From NCBI GenBank assembly GCA_027485645.1, contig JAIXQR010000002.1:248001-312000 (forward strand): a stretch of DNA of 64,000 bases, in the 5' to 3' direction. The notes below the pieces were generated by a model. The model saw nothing but the letters and a program-made list of their open reading frames with translations, did not search any database and had not been told where the DNA came from. This DNA comes from a bacterium (lineage in GTDB: Bacteria > Armatimonadota > Fimbriimonadia > Fimbriimonadales > Fimbriimonadaceae). The position numbers and the translations under genes are program-made. This document shows, piece by piece, positions 55,293 through 63,678 of the stretch (position 1 is the stretch's first letter; each line of letters begins with the position of its first letter).

Positions 55293-56015
55293 ATGAATCA
55301 GTTGAATGTTCTGTCTGTTGCGTTTCTTATCGCGGTGGTATCTGCTCAGGCTCAGGCGCAGTTCATCACTCCCTCCAAGCTGACCACAGGCGGCGACGGC
55401 GTCGGTAGCGATTTGCAGACTCTGACGAAGAACTCGGGACAATTGAGCTCGGTTGGGTCTGGCAGCAACACGGGTGACCAAGCGAGCGGCCGACTCTTTA
55501 ACCTCCAGGACCCAACAAAGGCACAGAAGTGGAACATCAACTGGCAAAGAGCGGGCTATGCATCCCGACACATGCTAGGCTACTACACCGACCTGACGGC
55601 AACTAACCCTAAGATCACTTGGGTGCTCGGTGGGAGCAGCACGGGCTTGCCAAACTCTGCCGACGTTAAGATCAATGGAACGTTTGGATTGGTTTTCGGC
55701 AGCGGGGACAACAACGATCCGAAGAAGTCGACGATTTATTACAGCGAATCCTGTTATTACAGCGAATCCTGGCGCAACCCGAATCAGCAAAACCGCGTGG
55801 CGGTTCTTAAGGATCGAGATCTGAACGGACTTCGGCCTTTCGGCCTCACCGTCTCTTGGGAAGACGGCTACAACCTGGGAGACCAGGATTATAACGACTT
55901 TGGATTGCACTTGAACGGTGTCGTCGCGAGAACCACTGCTCCGGTTCCAGAACCGGCTTCCATGCTGGCCCTCGGTCTTGGTTTGACCGCGCTGGTTCGT
56001 CGCAAAGAGGCTTAA
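55293..56015 (+). CDS. PEP-CTERM protein, second paralogue
   Basis: A 240-residue paralogue of 53779-54498: signal peptide ending AQAQ, the same DUF4114-like domain and WEDGYNLGDQDYNDFGLHL, and sorting signal VPEPASMLALGLGLTALVRR. It carries an in-frame 6-residue duplication (YYSESC then YYSESW) absent from the other two. A GACAAT hexamer lies 6 bases before ATG 55293, and a terminator follows. Confidence 0.87.
   Translation: MNQLNVLSVAFLIAVVSAQAQAQFITPSKLTTGGDGVGSDLQTLTKNSGQLSSVGSGSNTGDQASGRLFNLQDPTKAQKWNINWQRAGYASRHMLGYYTDLTATNPKITWVLGGSSTGLPNSADVKINGTFGLVFGSGDNNDPKKSTIYYSESCYYSESWRNPNQQNRVAVLKDRDLNGLRPFGLTVSWEDGYNLGDQDYNDFGLHLNGVVARTTAPVPEPASMLALGLGLTALVRRKEA
55736..55771 (+). repeat. Perfect 18-bp tandem duplication inside a PEP-CTERM gene
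   Basis: The 18-base unit starting TTATTACAGCG occurs twice in tandem (55736-55753 and 55754-55771), adding six residues in frame. Both sister genes have a single copy, so this is a recent duplication. Confidence 0.95.
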
Positions 56016-56053
56016 TCGGGCGCCCGAAGGTCGGTTCAAACGGAATGTTTTGG

Positions 56054-56081
56054 CGGTCCCACTTTTGTGGGACCGTATTTT
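56054..56081 (+). terminator. Terminator of the second PEP-CTERM paralogue
   Basis: A 9-bp stem (CGGTCCCAC at 56054-56062 with GTGGGACCG at 56067-56075) encloses TTTT and is followed by TATTTT. Confidence 0.85.
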
Positions 56082-56126
56082 CGTGACGCGTAACCAACGG
56101 GGTGGGTCTGCGACACTCGGGTTGAC

Positions 56127-56831
56127 ATGTTTAAGTCCCGTGTTTTCCTTATCAGCCTTGCGCTGGTTGGAGTCGCCGCCCAGTCGCAAGCGCAGCTTGT
56201 GAATACGGCGGGATTGCTCACCAGCCCTGATGGCGTTGGTACCGACCTTCAGACCCTCGTTCGAAACACCGGCTCCTTGAGCTCGGTCGGTTCGGCATCG
56301 AACTTTGGCGACCAGGAATCTGGCCGACTCTTCGAATTCGTTGACCCTAACAAGTCTGCTGACTGGAGCGTTTTGTTCCAGAAAGCCGGATTTGCCAACA
56401 AGCACAAGATCGGCTACTACACCGACCTTACGGCCCTTAACCCACAGATCACCTGGGTCCTTGGCGGAGCTTCTTCGGGCTTCCCAACCACGACTTCGGT
56501 GAAGATCAACGGCACCTTTGGCCTTGCTTTCAGCAGCGGCGACAATGCCACGCCATCGACCGTTTACTACAGCGAAACTTGGCGCAACCCTAACAACCAG
56601 AACCGAGCGGTTGTTCTTAAGGATCGAGATGCCGCCGGCGTGAAGCCAGCAGGCCTGCTCGTTGCTTGGGAAGATCTTCCAAACCTCGGCGACAAGGACT
56701 ACAACGACATCGGATTGAACCTCGGCGGAATTCGAGCGAAGACCACCAACCCAGTTCCAGAGCCAGCTTCCATGCTCGCTCTCGGCGTTGGCGTTCTCGC
56801 AATGTTCCGACGACGAAAGCAGTCTGCCTAA
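56127..56831 (+). CDS. PEP-CTERM protein, third paralogue
   Basis: A 234-residue paralogue of the two above. It has a signal peptide ending AQSQAQ, the shared beta domain with GYYTDLTALNPQITWVLGG and WEDLPNLGDKDYNDIG, and the sorting tail VPEPASMLALGVGVLAMFRRRK. Its codon and amino-acid differences are larger than those between the first two, so it is the older branch. It has its own terminator. Confidence 0.87.
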   Translation: MFKSRVFLISLALVGVAAQSQAQLVNTAGLLTSPDGVGTDLQTLVRNTGSLSSVGSASNFGDQESGRLFEFVDPNKSADWSVLFQKAGFANKHKIGYYTDLTALNPQITWVLGGASSGFPTTTSVKINGTFGLAFSSGDNATPSTVYYSETWRNPNNQNRAVVLKDRDAAGVKPAGLLVAWEDLPNLGDKDYNDIGLNLGGIRAKTTNPVPEPASMLALGVGVLAMFRRRKQSA

Positions 56832-56845
56832 GAACTAAACATGTA

Positions 56846-56884
56846 ATCGGGCCGGGTTGAGTAATCAACCTGGCCCGATTTTTT
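56846..56884 (+). terminator. Strong terminator of the PEP-CTERM array
   Basis: A 15-bp stem with one G-T pair (56846-56860 with 56865-56879) is closed by a GTAA tetraloop and followed by six Ts. Confidence 0.93.
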
Positions 56885-56897
56885 GTTGCCTAAAGGT

Positions 56898-57272
56898 TTA
56901 ACGATTTGCGGTGCCGCGGCGTGAAGTGCGAAGTACACCTACCGTGATCCCAAGCTCGGTCCGCAGGTCCTCGGGAGTGAACGGCTCTTCTTCGGTACGG
57001 TTCGTACGGCTCCAGGCTTCCACGGTCTCGCACACCATGCCAAGCCGCATCATGCCGAGCGCGCGGCAGGATCCCTTCAGCGAGTGGACGGCGCGGTGGG
57101 CGTCGGTCCATCGGTCTTCGCGCACGGCCGTTTCGTAGTCCGAAATCAGGTTCGGCGCGGTGCTCATGAAGACTTCGATGAGCTGTTGCTCGAACTCGGC
57201 ATCTCCCATTGAGGATTCGCTCAGCATGCCCAAGTCTAGGACTTCGTATGATTCTAGTTCCGATTTGTCCAT
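56898..57272 (-). CDS. Hpt-domain phosphotransfer protein
   Basis: A 124-residue cytoplasmic histidine phosphotransfer protein. The phosphoacceptor is His63 in AHRAVHSLKGSCRALG, in the usual four-helix bundle. No kinase or receiver gene is nearby, so it is an orphan relay partner of a hybrid kinase elsewhere. Divergent from proS. Confidence 0.88.
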   Translation of the reverse strand: MDKSELESYEVLDLGMLSESSMGDAEFEQQLIEVFMSTAPNLISDYETAVREDRWTDAHRAVHSLKGSCRALGMMRLGMVCETVEAWSRTNRTEEEPFTPEDLRTELGITVGVLRTSRRGTANR

Positions 57273-57393
57273 CTTAGGGCTCCGCGAAATATATCACGAA
57301 GATACCGTGAACCAAGCGCGACAACATTTATGATGGAGCGAATGGCCGCCGATTCGCAGACTTTTGTGCGCATATGGCCGAACCTTAACCTGT

Positions 57394-57399
57394 CAGAAT
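57394..57399 (+). promoter_or_regulatory. -10 element of proS
   Basis: CAGAAT ends exactly 6 bases before GTG 57406, giving a probable leaderless proS message. The GTG within this spacer at 57400 would leave no room for transcription start. Confidence 0.45.
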
Positions 57400-57405
57400 G
57401 TGCGG

Positions 57406-58905
57406 GTGAGTAGCAACCTTGGGATTCCTTCCCGCGCCGATAACTTTAGCGAGTGGTACAACGAGCTGGTCCAAAAGGCCGATCTCGCCGACTATTCAGC
57501 CGTTCGTGGCTGCATGGTCATTAAGCCGCACGGTTATGCGCTTTGGGAAAATATGCAGCGCGCCCTGGACGATATGTTCAAGGCCACCGGACACCAGAAC
57601 GCCTATTTCCCGCTATTCATCCCGAAATCATTTTTTGAGAAAGAAGCCGAGCACGTCGACGGTTTTGCGAAAGAGTGCGCCGTCGTCACCCACCACCGGC
57701 TTAAGGCGAACCCAAACGGGCCTGGCCTGATTCCTGACCCAGACGCCGTTCTGGAAGAGCCCCTGATCGTGCGTCCGACCAGTGAGACGATCATTTGGAA
57801 CAGCTACAGCAAGTGGATTCAGAGCTATCGTGACCTGCCGATTTTGATCAACCAGTGGGCGAACGTTGTGCGCTGGGAAATGCGCACGCGCATGTTCCTG
57901 CGAACCACCGAGTTCCTTTGGCAAGAGGGCCATACCGCGCACGCCACCTATGACGAGGCAGAAGAGGAAACCAAGACGATCTTGGAGTGCTACCGAAGCT
58001 TTGCCGAGGATTGGATGGCGGTTCCGGTGGTGGTTGGCGTGAAGTCGGAAGGCGAGAAGTTTAAGGGCGCCGACCACACCTACACTATCGAAGCGCTGAC
58101 TCAGGATGGCCGCGCGATTCAGGCAGGAACTTCGCACCACCTCGGGCAGAATTTTGCCAAGGCGTTCGACTGTAAATTCCAGTCGGCGGAAGGGAAGCTC
58201 GAATACGTTTACGCGACCTCGTGGGGCGTTTCGACGCGATTGATCGGCACGCTGATCATGGCGCACTCCGATGATAAGGGCTTCGTTTGCCCGCCACGGA
58301 TCGCTCCAATTCAGGTTGTGATTGTGCCGATGGGCAAGGATGCCGAAACGCGCGAGCGGACGATTGGCGTCTCGCGGTCCATGGCCGAATCACTGCGAGC
58401 GAAAGGTCTTCGCGTGAAGATCGACGAGCGCGAAAAGGAATCGCCTGGTGCGAAGTACAACCACTGGGAGCTCCGAGGTGTGCCGGTGCGTATCGAAGTC
58501 GGCCCACGTGATCTGGATGCCGGTTCGGTCGTTCTTGCCCGAAGAGACACCGCCGAAAAGACGACGGTTTTGCTGGATGAAGTTGTGAGTTCGGTAGAAG
58601 CGATGCTGGACGCCGCGCAGAAGGACATCTACCAAAAGGCCCTCGCATTCCGAGAGGCCAATACACGCCGAGTTGACACCTGGGCCGAGTTCCAGGAGAT
58701 CTTCTCCGGCGAAGGTGGCGCAGGCTTCGTTGTCGCCCACTGGGACGGCACGCAGGAGACGGAGGACGCAATTTCGGACGCCACCAAGGCCACCATCCGC
58801 TGCATCCCGCTTGTGCCGCTTCAGCCTTCGGACGAAGAGCCCGGCGTTTGCGTGTTCAGCGGCAAGAGGTCGGCCCGCCGCGTTGTGTTCGCGCGAGCGT
58901 ATTAA
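57406..58905 (+). CDS. proS: Prolyl-tRNA synthetase, archaeal/eukaryotic type
   Basis: Class II aminoacyl-tRNA synthetase of 499 residues that charges tRNA-Pro. The class II motifs are visible: [15 protein letters not shown], and motif 2 [16 protein letters not shown], which is the archaeal-like ProS form, not the longer bacterial type with an editing insert. The C-terminal extension resembles the zinc-domain region of that type but ends in a short [21 protein letters not shown] 57406 is chosen from the promoter; upstream in-frame starts lie in or before the -10 hexamer. Confidence 0.95.
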   Translation: MSSNLGIPSRADNFSEWYNELVQKADLADYSAVRGCMVIKPHGYALWENMQRALDDMFKATGHQNAYFPLFIPKSFFEKEAEHVDGFAKECAVVTHHRLKANPNGPGLIPDPDAVLEEPLIVRPTSETIIWNSYSKWIQSYRDLPILINQWANVVRWEMRTRMFLRTTEFLWQEGHTAHATYDEAEEETKTILECYRSFAEDWMAVPVVVGVKSEGEKFKGADHTYTIEALTQDGRAIQAGTSHHLGQNFAKAFDCKFQSAEGKLEYVYATSWGVSTRLIGTLIMAHSDDKGFVCPPRIAPIQVVIVPMGKDAETRERTIGVSRSMAESLRAKGLRVKIDEREKESPGAKYNHWELRGVPVRIEVGPRDLDAGSVVLARRDTAEKTTVLLDEVVSSVEAMLDAAQKDIYQKALAFREANTRRVDTWAEFQEIFSGEGGAGFVVAHWDGTQETEDAISDATKATIRCIPLVPLQPSDEEPGVCVFSGKRSARRVVFARAY

Positions 58906-58911
58906 GCGCTG

Positions 58912-58942
58912 GGATGGGAGGGCGAGTCTTGCCCTCCCATCC
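58912..58942 (+). other. 12-bp perfect hairpin between proS and hisS
   Basis: GGATGGGAGGGC (58912-58923) pairs perfectly with GCCCTCCCATCC (58931-58942), loop of 7. No T run follows, and a hisS -10 hexamer (CATAAT) starts 5 bases later. It may protect the proS mRNA 3' end or attenuate read-through. Confidence 0.6.
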
Positions 58943-58947
58943 ACGAA

Positions 58948-58953
58948 CATAAT
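58948..58953 (+). promoter_or_regulatory. -10 element of hisS
   Basis: CATAAT ends 6 bases before ATG 58960, the same spacing as the other leaderless candidates. Confidence 0.5.
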
Positions 58954-58959
58954 GAATAG

Positions 58960-60210
58960 ATGAAGTTTCAAGCCCAACGAGGGACGGAAGATGTATTGCC
59001 GGCACAGGCAGGGAAGTGGCGGCACGTTGAATCGGCTTGGCTAGAACTCACGCTTCTCTACGGCTACGGCGAAATTCGAACGCCGACCTTTGAGGACACG
59101 CAGCTTTTCATTCGCACTTCGGGCGAGACGAGCGACATCGTCAGCAAGGAGATGTACACCTTCCGCGATCAGGGCGATCGCAGCATCACGTTGAAGCCAG
59201 AAGGAACGGCTCCGGCGATGCGGGCGGTGGTAGAGCACAGCCTTTGCCCACCCGGGACCGTCTTGCGTTTGGCTTACGTCACGCCGTTCTTCCGCTATGG
59301 CCGGCCGCAAAAGGGTCGACTTCGGGAAGCGCACCAACTCGGTCTTGAGCTCGTCGGGGCGAATTCTGCCAATGCCGATGCTGAAGTTTTAGAGGTCGTT
59401 TCACGCTTCTTTGCGAAAATTGGCATCCCGGATTCCGTGATTTTGCTCAACTCGATTGGTCGCACAGAATGCCGAGAGCGTTACCGCGCCGCCATTCTTG
59501 AGCACATCGCCCCTTGGCTCGCGGAGCAAACGACCGAGGACCAGGAAAAGGCGCACAAGAACCCGATGCGGCTGCTGGATTCAAAGGACGAGAAGGTTCA
59601 CGCCGTCTTGGCCGGGCTCGCGCCGGTTACCGACTTCTTGGAGGACGATTCGAAACAGAGGTTCGAGACAATTCAGGCGCTGCTGACCGAAGCCGGAGTG
59701 AAGTACCGACTGGCTCCAGAGATCGTTCGCGGCCTCGATTACTACACCGAGACGGTGTTCGAAGTTCAGAGCGACAAGCTCGGAGCGCAGAGCAGCCTTT
59801 GCGGCGGCGGACGGTACGACAACCTCATCGGCGAAATCGGCGGGGCGGCGACGCCAAGCGTCGGGGTCGGCATCGGAGTTGAACGGGTCCTTCTCGCCTT
59901 GGAAGCCTACGAAGTCGCCATCCAAGACTCGAAGCCGGTTGCCTTCGTTGTCAGCGCCGGGCAGGACGCGGCGGCGCGGAACCTGGTGCGCGAGTTGCGA
60001 GATGCGGGGATTGCCACGGACTGGGACATTGAATCTCGAAGCATGAAGTCCCAGATGCGGCAAGCCGACAAGAGCGGTGCCAGATTCGCGCTGGTGATCG
60101 GCGATACCGAAGTTCAGGAATCGGCGGTGCAGGTGAAAGAGCTTGCCAAGTCCGAGCAGTTCTTGCTTCCGCGCGCGGAGGTGGTTAAGTGGTTGCAAGA
60201 GCGGGCCTAG
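58960..60210 (+). CDS. hisS: Histidyl-tRNA synthetase
   Basis: Class II synthetase of 416 residues that charges tRNA-His. Motif 2 (LKPEGTAPAMRAVVEH) and the histidine-binding RGLDYYTETVFEV are present, as is motif 3 (GVGIGVERVLLALE). The C-terminal anticodon-binding domain follows (from about residue 325). The 3' end overlaps the start of the barrel gene by 22 bases. Confidence 0.97.
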   Translation: MKFQAQRGTEDVLPAQAGKWRHVESAWLELTLLYGYGEIRTPTFEDTQLFIRTSGETSDIVSKEMYTFRDQGDRSITLKPEGTAPAMRAVVEHSLCPPGTVLRLAYVTPFFRYGRPQKGRLREAHQLGLELVGANSANADAEVLEVVSRFFAKIGIPDSVILLNSIGRTECRERYRAAILEHIAPWLAEQTTEDQEKAHKNPMRLLDSKDEKVHAVLAGLAPVTDFLEDDSKQRFETIQALLTEAGVKYRLAPEIVRGLDYYTETVFEVQSDKLGAQSSLCGGGRYDNLIGEIGGAATPSVGVGIGVERVLLALEAYEVAIQDSKPVAFVVSAGQDAAARNLVRELRDAGIATDWDIESRSMKSQMRQADKSGARFALVIGDTEVQESAVQVKELAKSEQFLLPRAEVVKWLQERA

Positions 60211-61064
60211 CAGTTGCCTTTCTCATCGGCGTGGCCCACGCACAGGCCCCCGATGTGCGAGTCAAGGTCGACCTAATGGGGTCGTTACGGTACGAGCGGG
60301 GTGGTTCTTCCTTTTTCCGTGGCTATGACATCTATGGTCGGCCTGGCACGATTGGGTTAACCCTCTTTCTCGAATCTGGCCTTCGCGCCTTTGCTTCGCA
60401 GCGAATTCAGCGCCCAGATTTTGGGACCGACCGCGAGGTTATCGATGAGATTTACGTCGAGGATGAAGGGCTGTGGCGGGTTGGAAAGCAGTACCTCCCG
60501 TTCGGTTATCGGAGCACCATGGCGGAAAGTGCGGTGGCGGTGCGCGGAGACACGAACCTCATTCTGGAAGGACTCCCGATCGCTATTGCGTTTGCCGACG
60601 CCGGGCGTGGACGGGCGAGCGGATTCACGGGTCGGATCGGTTCAACCCAGCTCAGTGCCTCCGTCCTAGTCGGGCAAAACTTCGGCGGGGCCGCGTCTTC
60701 GCTCGGGATCTTGCGTCGCCCTGAGTTTGCGCCGGGCAATGGTCGTGGTTTTGGCCTTATCTACGGTGTCGAGTCCATCAACCGGATCGGGCAGTACACG
60801 GCGAAGTTAGAGGGCTTAGTGCTCACGAGAGGCGAAACAGAACTCGACGAGGGCCAAACGATCTGGGACTTTAGCGTGGCGCGAAAACTGAATCGAGTGG
60901 ATCGTGCCGAGATTGGATTCACGCGTGGTGTTCAATCGGGGTTAGAATTGGTCCGCTTTGGGGCAACTTTTCGGGTCGATGACCGTACAACATTGGAACC
61001 CGTCGTTCGATTACGTCGTGGCACTTATTACGACATCGCGTTCCAAGTTCGATTTAGGTTCTAG
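60189..61064 (+). CDS. Predicted outer-membrane beta-barrel protein
   Basis: A 291-residue protein with a signal peptide (MVARAGLAVAFLIGVAHAQA) and then amphipathic strands ending in Phe (IAFQVRFRF), the outer-membrane barrel signature. No family recognised. Starts at GTG 60189, behind GGAGG and inside the end of hisS. The next gene begins only 3 bases after its stop, so the two are co-transcribed. Confidence 0.7.
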   Translation: MVARAGLAVAFLIGVAHAQAPDVRVKVDLMGSLRYERGGSSFFRGYDIYGRPGTIGLTLFLESGLRAFASQRIQRPDFGTDREVIDEIYVEDEGLWRVGKQYLPFGYRSTMAESAVAVRGDTNLILEGLPIAIAFADAGRGRASGFTGRIGSTQLSASVLVGQNFGGAASSLGILRRPEFAPGNGRGFGLIYGVESINRIGQYTAKLEGLVLTRGETELDEGQTIWDFSVARKLNRVDRAEIGFTRGVQSGLELVRFGATFRVDDRTTLEPVVRLRRGTYYDIAFQVRFRF

Positions 61065-61067
61065 AAA

Positions 61068-61718
61068 ATGAATTGGGTATTTGTTCTGCTCCTCGTGCTC
61101 ATGATCGTTATTGGTGGTGTTTTTCTGGCCTCTATCACCAGCAAGAAGACCGGAATCCAAGAAGATGACCGCGAGGGATTGAACCCAGACGGCCGTTCGC
61201 TGTATTCAAAATCACGCCAGTTGAAGCAGGAAATCGAGAAGCTGGCGGCTGCAGCACCCAAGGGCTCGCCGACCTACTTTGTTGGGCGTGAAGCCGTGGT
61301 CGAAGCCGGTCGAGTGGTCTCGCAGCTTAAGGACACGCTGCTGGTCCGACAGAAGCTGAAGAAGCTTGCGTTCGAAGCCAGCGCGGTGGACATCGAGATT
61401 GAAAAGCTCCAGTCCCAGGCCGATCAGGCGGGGTCAGACGGCGAGCGAAACTCGTTCCTCAGCGCCGTCGAGGCTAAGCAAGCCGAGCGAGCGCACTACG
61501 ATGAAATCACGACGCTCATTGCGACTTTGGACGCGGATATCCGCAAAGCAGAAGCGGGTCTGAGTGAGATGCGCGCTCGACTGGCGGTGGGTGTTGGTCG
61601 AGACAGCACGGCAGGGATGGACACCGAGTCGCTCCGAGAATCGCTTGCGCAACTCAAGGGCTTGAGCCTCAGCGTTGACGACGCGCAAGCCCTTATGAGC
61701 GAAAGGGTGGCATTATAA
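61068..61718 (+). CDS. Membrane-anchored coiled-coil protein
   Basis: A 216-residue protein with one N-terminal transmembrane helix (VFVLLLVLMIVIGGVFLA) and a long charged coiled coil (about 50-175). No recognised family. Directly follows the barrel gene, which suggests an envelope role, for example bridging the inner and outer membranes; this is inference. Confidence 0.65.
   Translation: MNWVFVLLLVLMIVIGGVFLASITSKKTGIQEDDREGLNPDGRSLYSKSRQLKQEIEKLAAAAPKGSPTYFVGREAVVEAGRVVSQLKDTLLVRQKLKKLAFEASAVDIEIEKLQSQADQAGSDGERNSFLSAVEAKQAERAHYDEITTLIATLDADIRKAEAGLSEMRARLAVGVGRDSTAGMDTESLRESLAQLKGLSLSVDDAQALMSERVAL
61711..61716 (+). promoter_or_regulatory. -10 element of the J-like gene
   Basis: CATTAT ends 6 bases before ATG 61723. 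It lies within the last codons of the coiled-coil gene, so the next gene may have its own leaderless message. Confidence 0.45.
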
Positions 61719-61722
61719 AAGC

Positions 61723-62112
61723 ATGAGTGAAGCGAAGCGGGCCTACGATATGTTGCGTGGATTCGTGAATCGCGAATGGGAGCGAATCACGGGGGTGGAC
61801 GATTTGGCCCATCAAGAGCTGGACGAGCCGGTTTACACCACAACCACGAGAGTTGAGACGTCGGCCACGATGAAGGACCCAGACGGTCGCGCGCGGGGCA
61901 TATTGGGCGTCGCCAGCACGGCTAATTTTGAAGAGATCAAAGCCGCTTACGATCGCTTGAACCTGCGCAGTGATCCCGGCAACTTCCCAGACGGATCGGT
62001 GGAAGCGCGGCACGCGGCCGAAATCAACCAGAAAGTCCAGTGGGCCTACCGTCATCTGACGGAGAAAATGGATTCCACCGAGCGACGGTTCCGGTCGCTA
62101 GAAATCGACTAA
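61723..62112 (+). CDS. Small protein with degenerate J-domain-like C-terminus
   Basis: A 129-residue protein. The second half resembles a DnaJ J-domain in helix layout: GILGVASTANFEEIKAAYDRLNLR, then a loop, then VQWAYRHLTEK. The catalytic HPD loop is replaced by RSDPGNF, so it should not stimulate DnaK ATPase in the usual way. Its 3' end overlaps mutY (opposite strand) by four bases. Confidence 0.6.
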   Translation: MSEAKRAYDMLRGFVNREWERITGVDDLAHQELDEPVYTTTTRVETSATMKDPDGRARGILGVASTANFEEIKAAYDRLNLRSDPGNFPDGSVEARHAAEINQKVQWAYRHLTEKMDSTERRFRSLEID

Positions 62113-63119
62113 AGTCGCCTCGCGAGTTCGAGCCCTTTACGATGCGGCGCGGGAATCGCGGAGGCTTCTAGCTCGTCTGCGTCCATCCACGAGTAACTTT
62201 CTAACGGGGTCTCAACCGAAACTAGGACAACCTGCAAGGCAATGCGGTGGTGGGTAACGCTGTGCTTGAAGGTCCCTGCCAACTTTGGCCAAGCCGGGTC
62301 GAAGGGATTCTCGGCAAGGTCATGTGAGTGGGTTCTCGGAAAGCTGATCATGCCCTCCCACCAGTCCCCTCGCGGGAGTCGTTCAGTCGCAACCTTTCCA
62401 CCACACAGGGCAATCCAAAGGGTCTGCTGGAGCTGGACGGTCGCCGTTCGCTTAGCGGGGGTCGGGAAGCCGTCTGGCTTACCGATGGCAAACGCCGCGC
62501 AGCGGTTCTTGAGCGGGCACTTTGGGCACTGCGGGTTCTTTGGGGTGCAAATGGTCGCACCAAGCTCCATGAGGGCCTGATTCCAGTCGCCCGGGCGCTT
62601 GTGATCAAGATTCATCTCCGCCCATTTCCACGCGTTCTGGGTGAGTTTTGGCGGCTCAGTGGCGTCTGCGGTCAGCCGGGCATAAACTCGCTCGACGTTG
62701 CCATCTACGAGCGCGGCGGGCTGGTTCTGGGCGATGCTGGCAATCGCTCCGGCGGTGTACGGGCCAATCCCGGGCACTTCGCGCCAGCCCGCGGCATCGG
62801 CGGGCACGCCATTTTCGACCACGTACTTTGCCCCGGCCAGCAGGTTTCGGCCGCGCCGGTAATAGCCTAAGCCCTGCCAAAACTGCAGCACGTCGTCCTC
62901 ACTTGCGGCGGCCAGATCAGAAATGCTGGGGAAGCGCGCCATCCAGCGTTCAAAGTACGGAATCACGGTTGCGACCTGAGTCTGTTGCAGCATGATCTCG
63001 CTGACCCAGGTTTGGTACGGCTCGGGAGCTTTGCGCCAAGGCAGATCGCGTGCGTTGCGGTCGTACCATCGCAACAAGAGTTGGTGTAACTCGTCGCGTT
63101 GCGGGCTGGGCGGTCTCAT
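62109..63119 (-). CDS. mutY: A/G-specific adenine glycosylase
   Basis: Base-excision repair enzyme of 336 residues that removes adenine mispaired with 8-oxoguanine. Seen: the helix-hairpin-helix VPGIGPYTAGAIAS with ALVDGNVERV (catalytic Asp), the 4Fe-4S ligands in CTPKNPQCPKCPLKNRC, and a C-terminal NUDIX-like 8-oxoG recognition domain (from about 225). Start overlaps the stop of 63116-63520 (ATGA). Confidence 0.95.
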   Translation of the reverse strand: MRPPSPQRDELHQLLLRWYDRNARDLPWRKAPEPYQTWVSEIMLQQTQVATVIPYFERWMARFPSISDLAAASEDDVLQFWQGLGYYRRGRNLLAGAKYVVENGVPADAAGWREVPGIGPYTAGAIASIAQNQPAALVDGNVERVYARLTADATEPPKLTQNAWKWAEMNLDHKRPGDWNQALMELGATICTPKNPQCPKCPLKNRCAAFAIGKPDGFPTPAKRTATVQLQQTLWIALCGGKVATERLPRGDWWEGMISFPRTHSHDLAENPFDPAWPKLAGTFKHSVTHHRIALQVVLVSVETPLESYSWMDADELEASAIPAPHRKGLELARRL

Positions 63120-63520
63120 TTCGAGAGGACGAGATTCCCGACCAGATCATCGTGGCCGACGTAAAAGTGCTGACTCAGGTTGCCCGGCTTTAGCCACACG
63201 AGGGCCGGGGGAACGCCATCTAGAAGAAAAGCGGCAACGCTTTGGCCCTCTTGCACGGTGATCTGCTCTCCCTGAGATTTGGTGACCATGAGGTGCAGAA
63301 GGTCTTCTTCACCTTCGAACTGATAGCGAAAGGCTCCAACCTCGCCAGAATATTGGTTCGGCTCGGCTCCGATGTTGACCAGCGCAAATTGATCAGATGG
63401 TCGGGCAAGCGCAAGATCGAGGTCAGGAAGCTTAATGACCCGGTTAATGTGGATGCTTTCGAGCACCAACTGCATCACTTCTTGGCGTCGAGCTTGCTCT
63501 TCGGGGGTCGCAGAGATCAT
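63116..63520 (-). CDS. Hypothetical protein upstream of mutY
   Basis: A 134-residue protein not recognised. The N-terminal helix (EEQARRQEVMQLVLESIHI) precedes a beta-rich part with DDLVGNLVLSK at the end. No signal peptide. Stop overlaps the mutY start, so it is co-translated with a DNA-repair enzyme. A TAGTAC hexamer is 6 bases before the ATG. Confidence 0.6.
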   Translation of the reverse strand: MISATPEEQARRQEVMQLVLESIHINRVIKLPDLDLALARPSDQFALVNIGAEPNQYSGEVGAFRYQFEGEEDLLHLMVTKSQGEQITVQEGQSVAAFLLDGVPPALVWLKPGNLSQHFYVGHDDLVGNLVLSK

Positions 63521-63564
63521 CAGAACGTACTACGTGCCGTGCACAAGAGGGATCGAAAGAAAGC

Positions 63565-63652
63565 TGGCGGAGCGGGAGAGATTCGAACTCTCGATACGTT
63601 GCCGTATACGCGATTTCCAGTCGCGCTCCTTCGACCACTCGGACACCACTCC
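63565..63652 (-). tRNA. tRNA-Ser (GGA)
   Basis: Class II cloverleaf read on the minus strand: acceptor GGAGTGG pairs with CCGCTCC (one T-G pair). The anticodon loop CTGGAAA gives GGA. A long variable arm (TATACGGCAACGTATCG) is typical of serine tRNAs. The T arm is GAGAG-TTCGAAT-CTCTC, and CCA is encoded at the 3' end (63567-63565). Confidence 0.95.
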
Positions 63653-63678
63653 GCGCCAGGGTTCATTATGACGGATTC

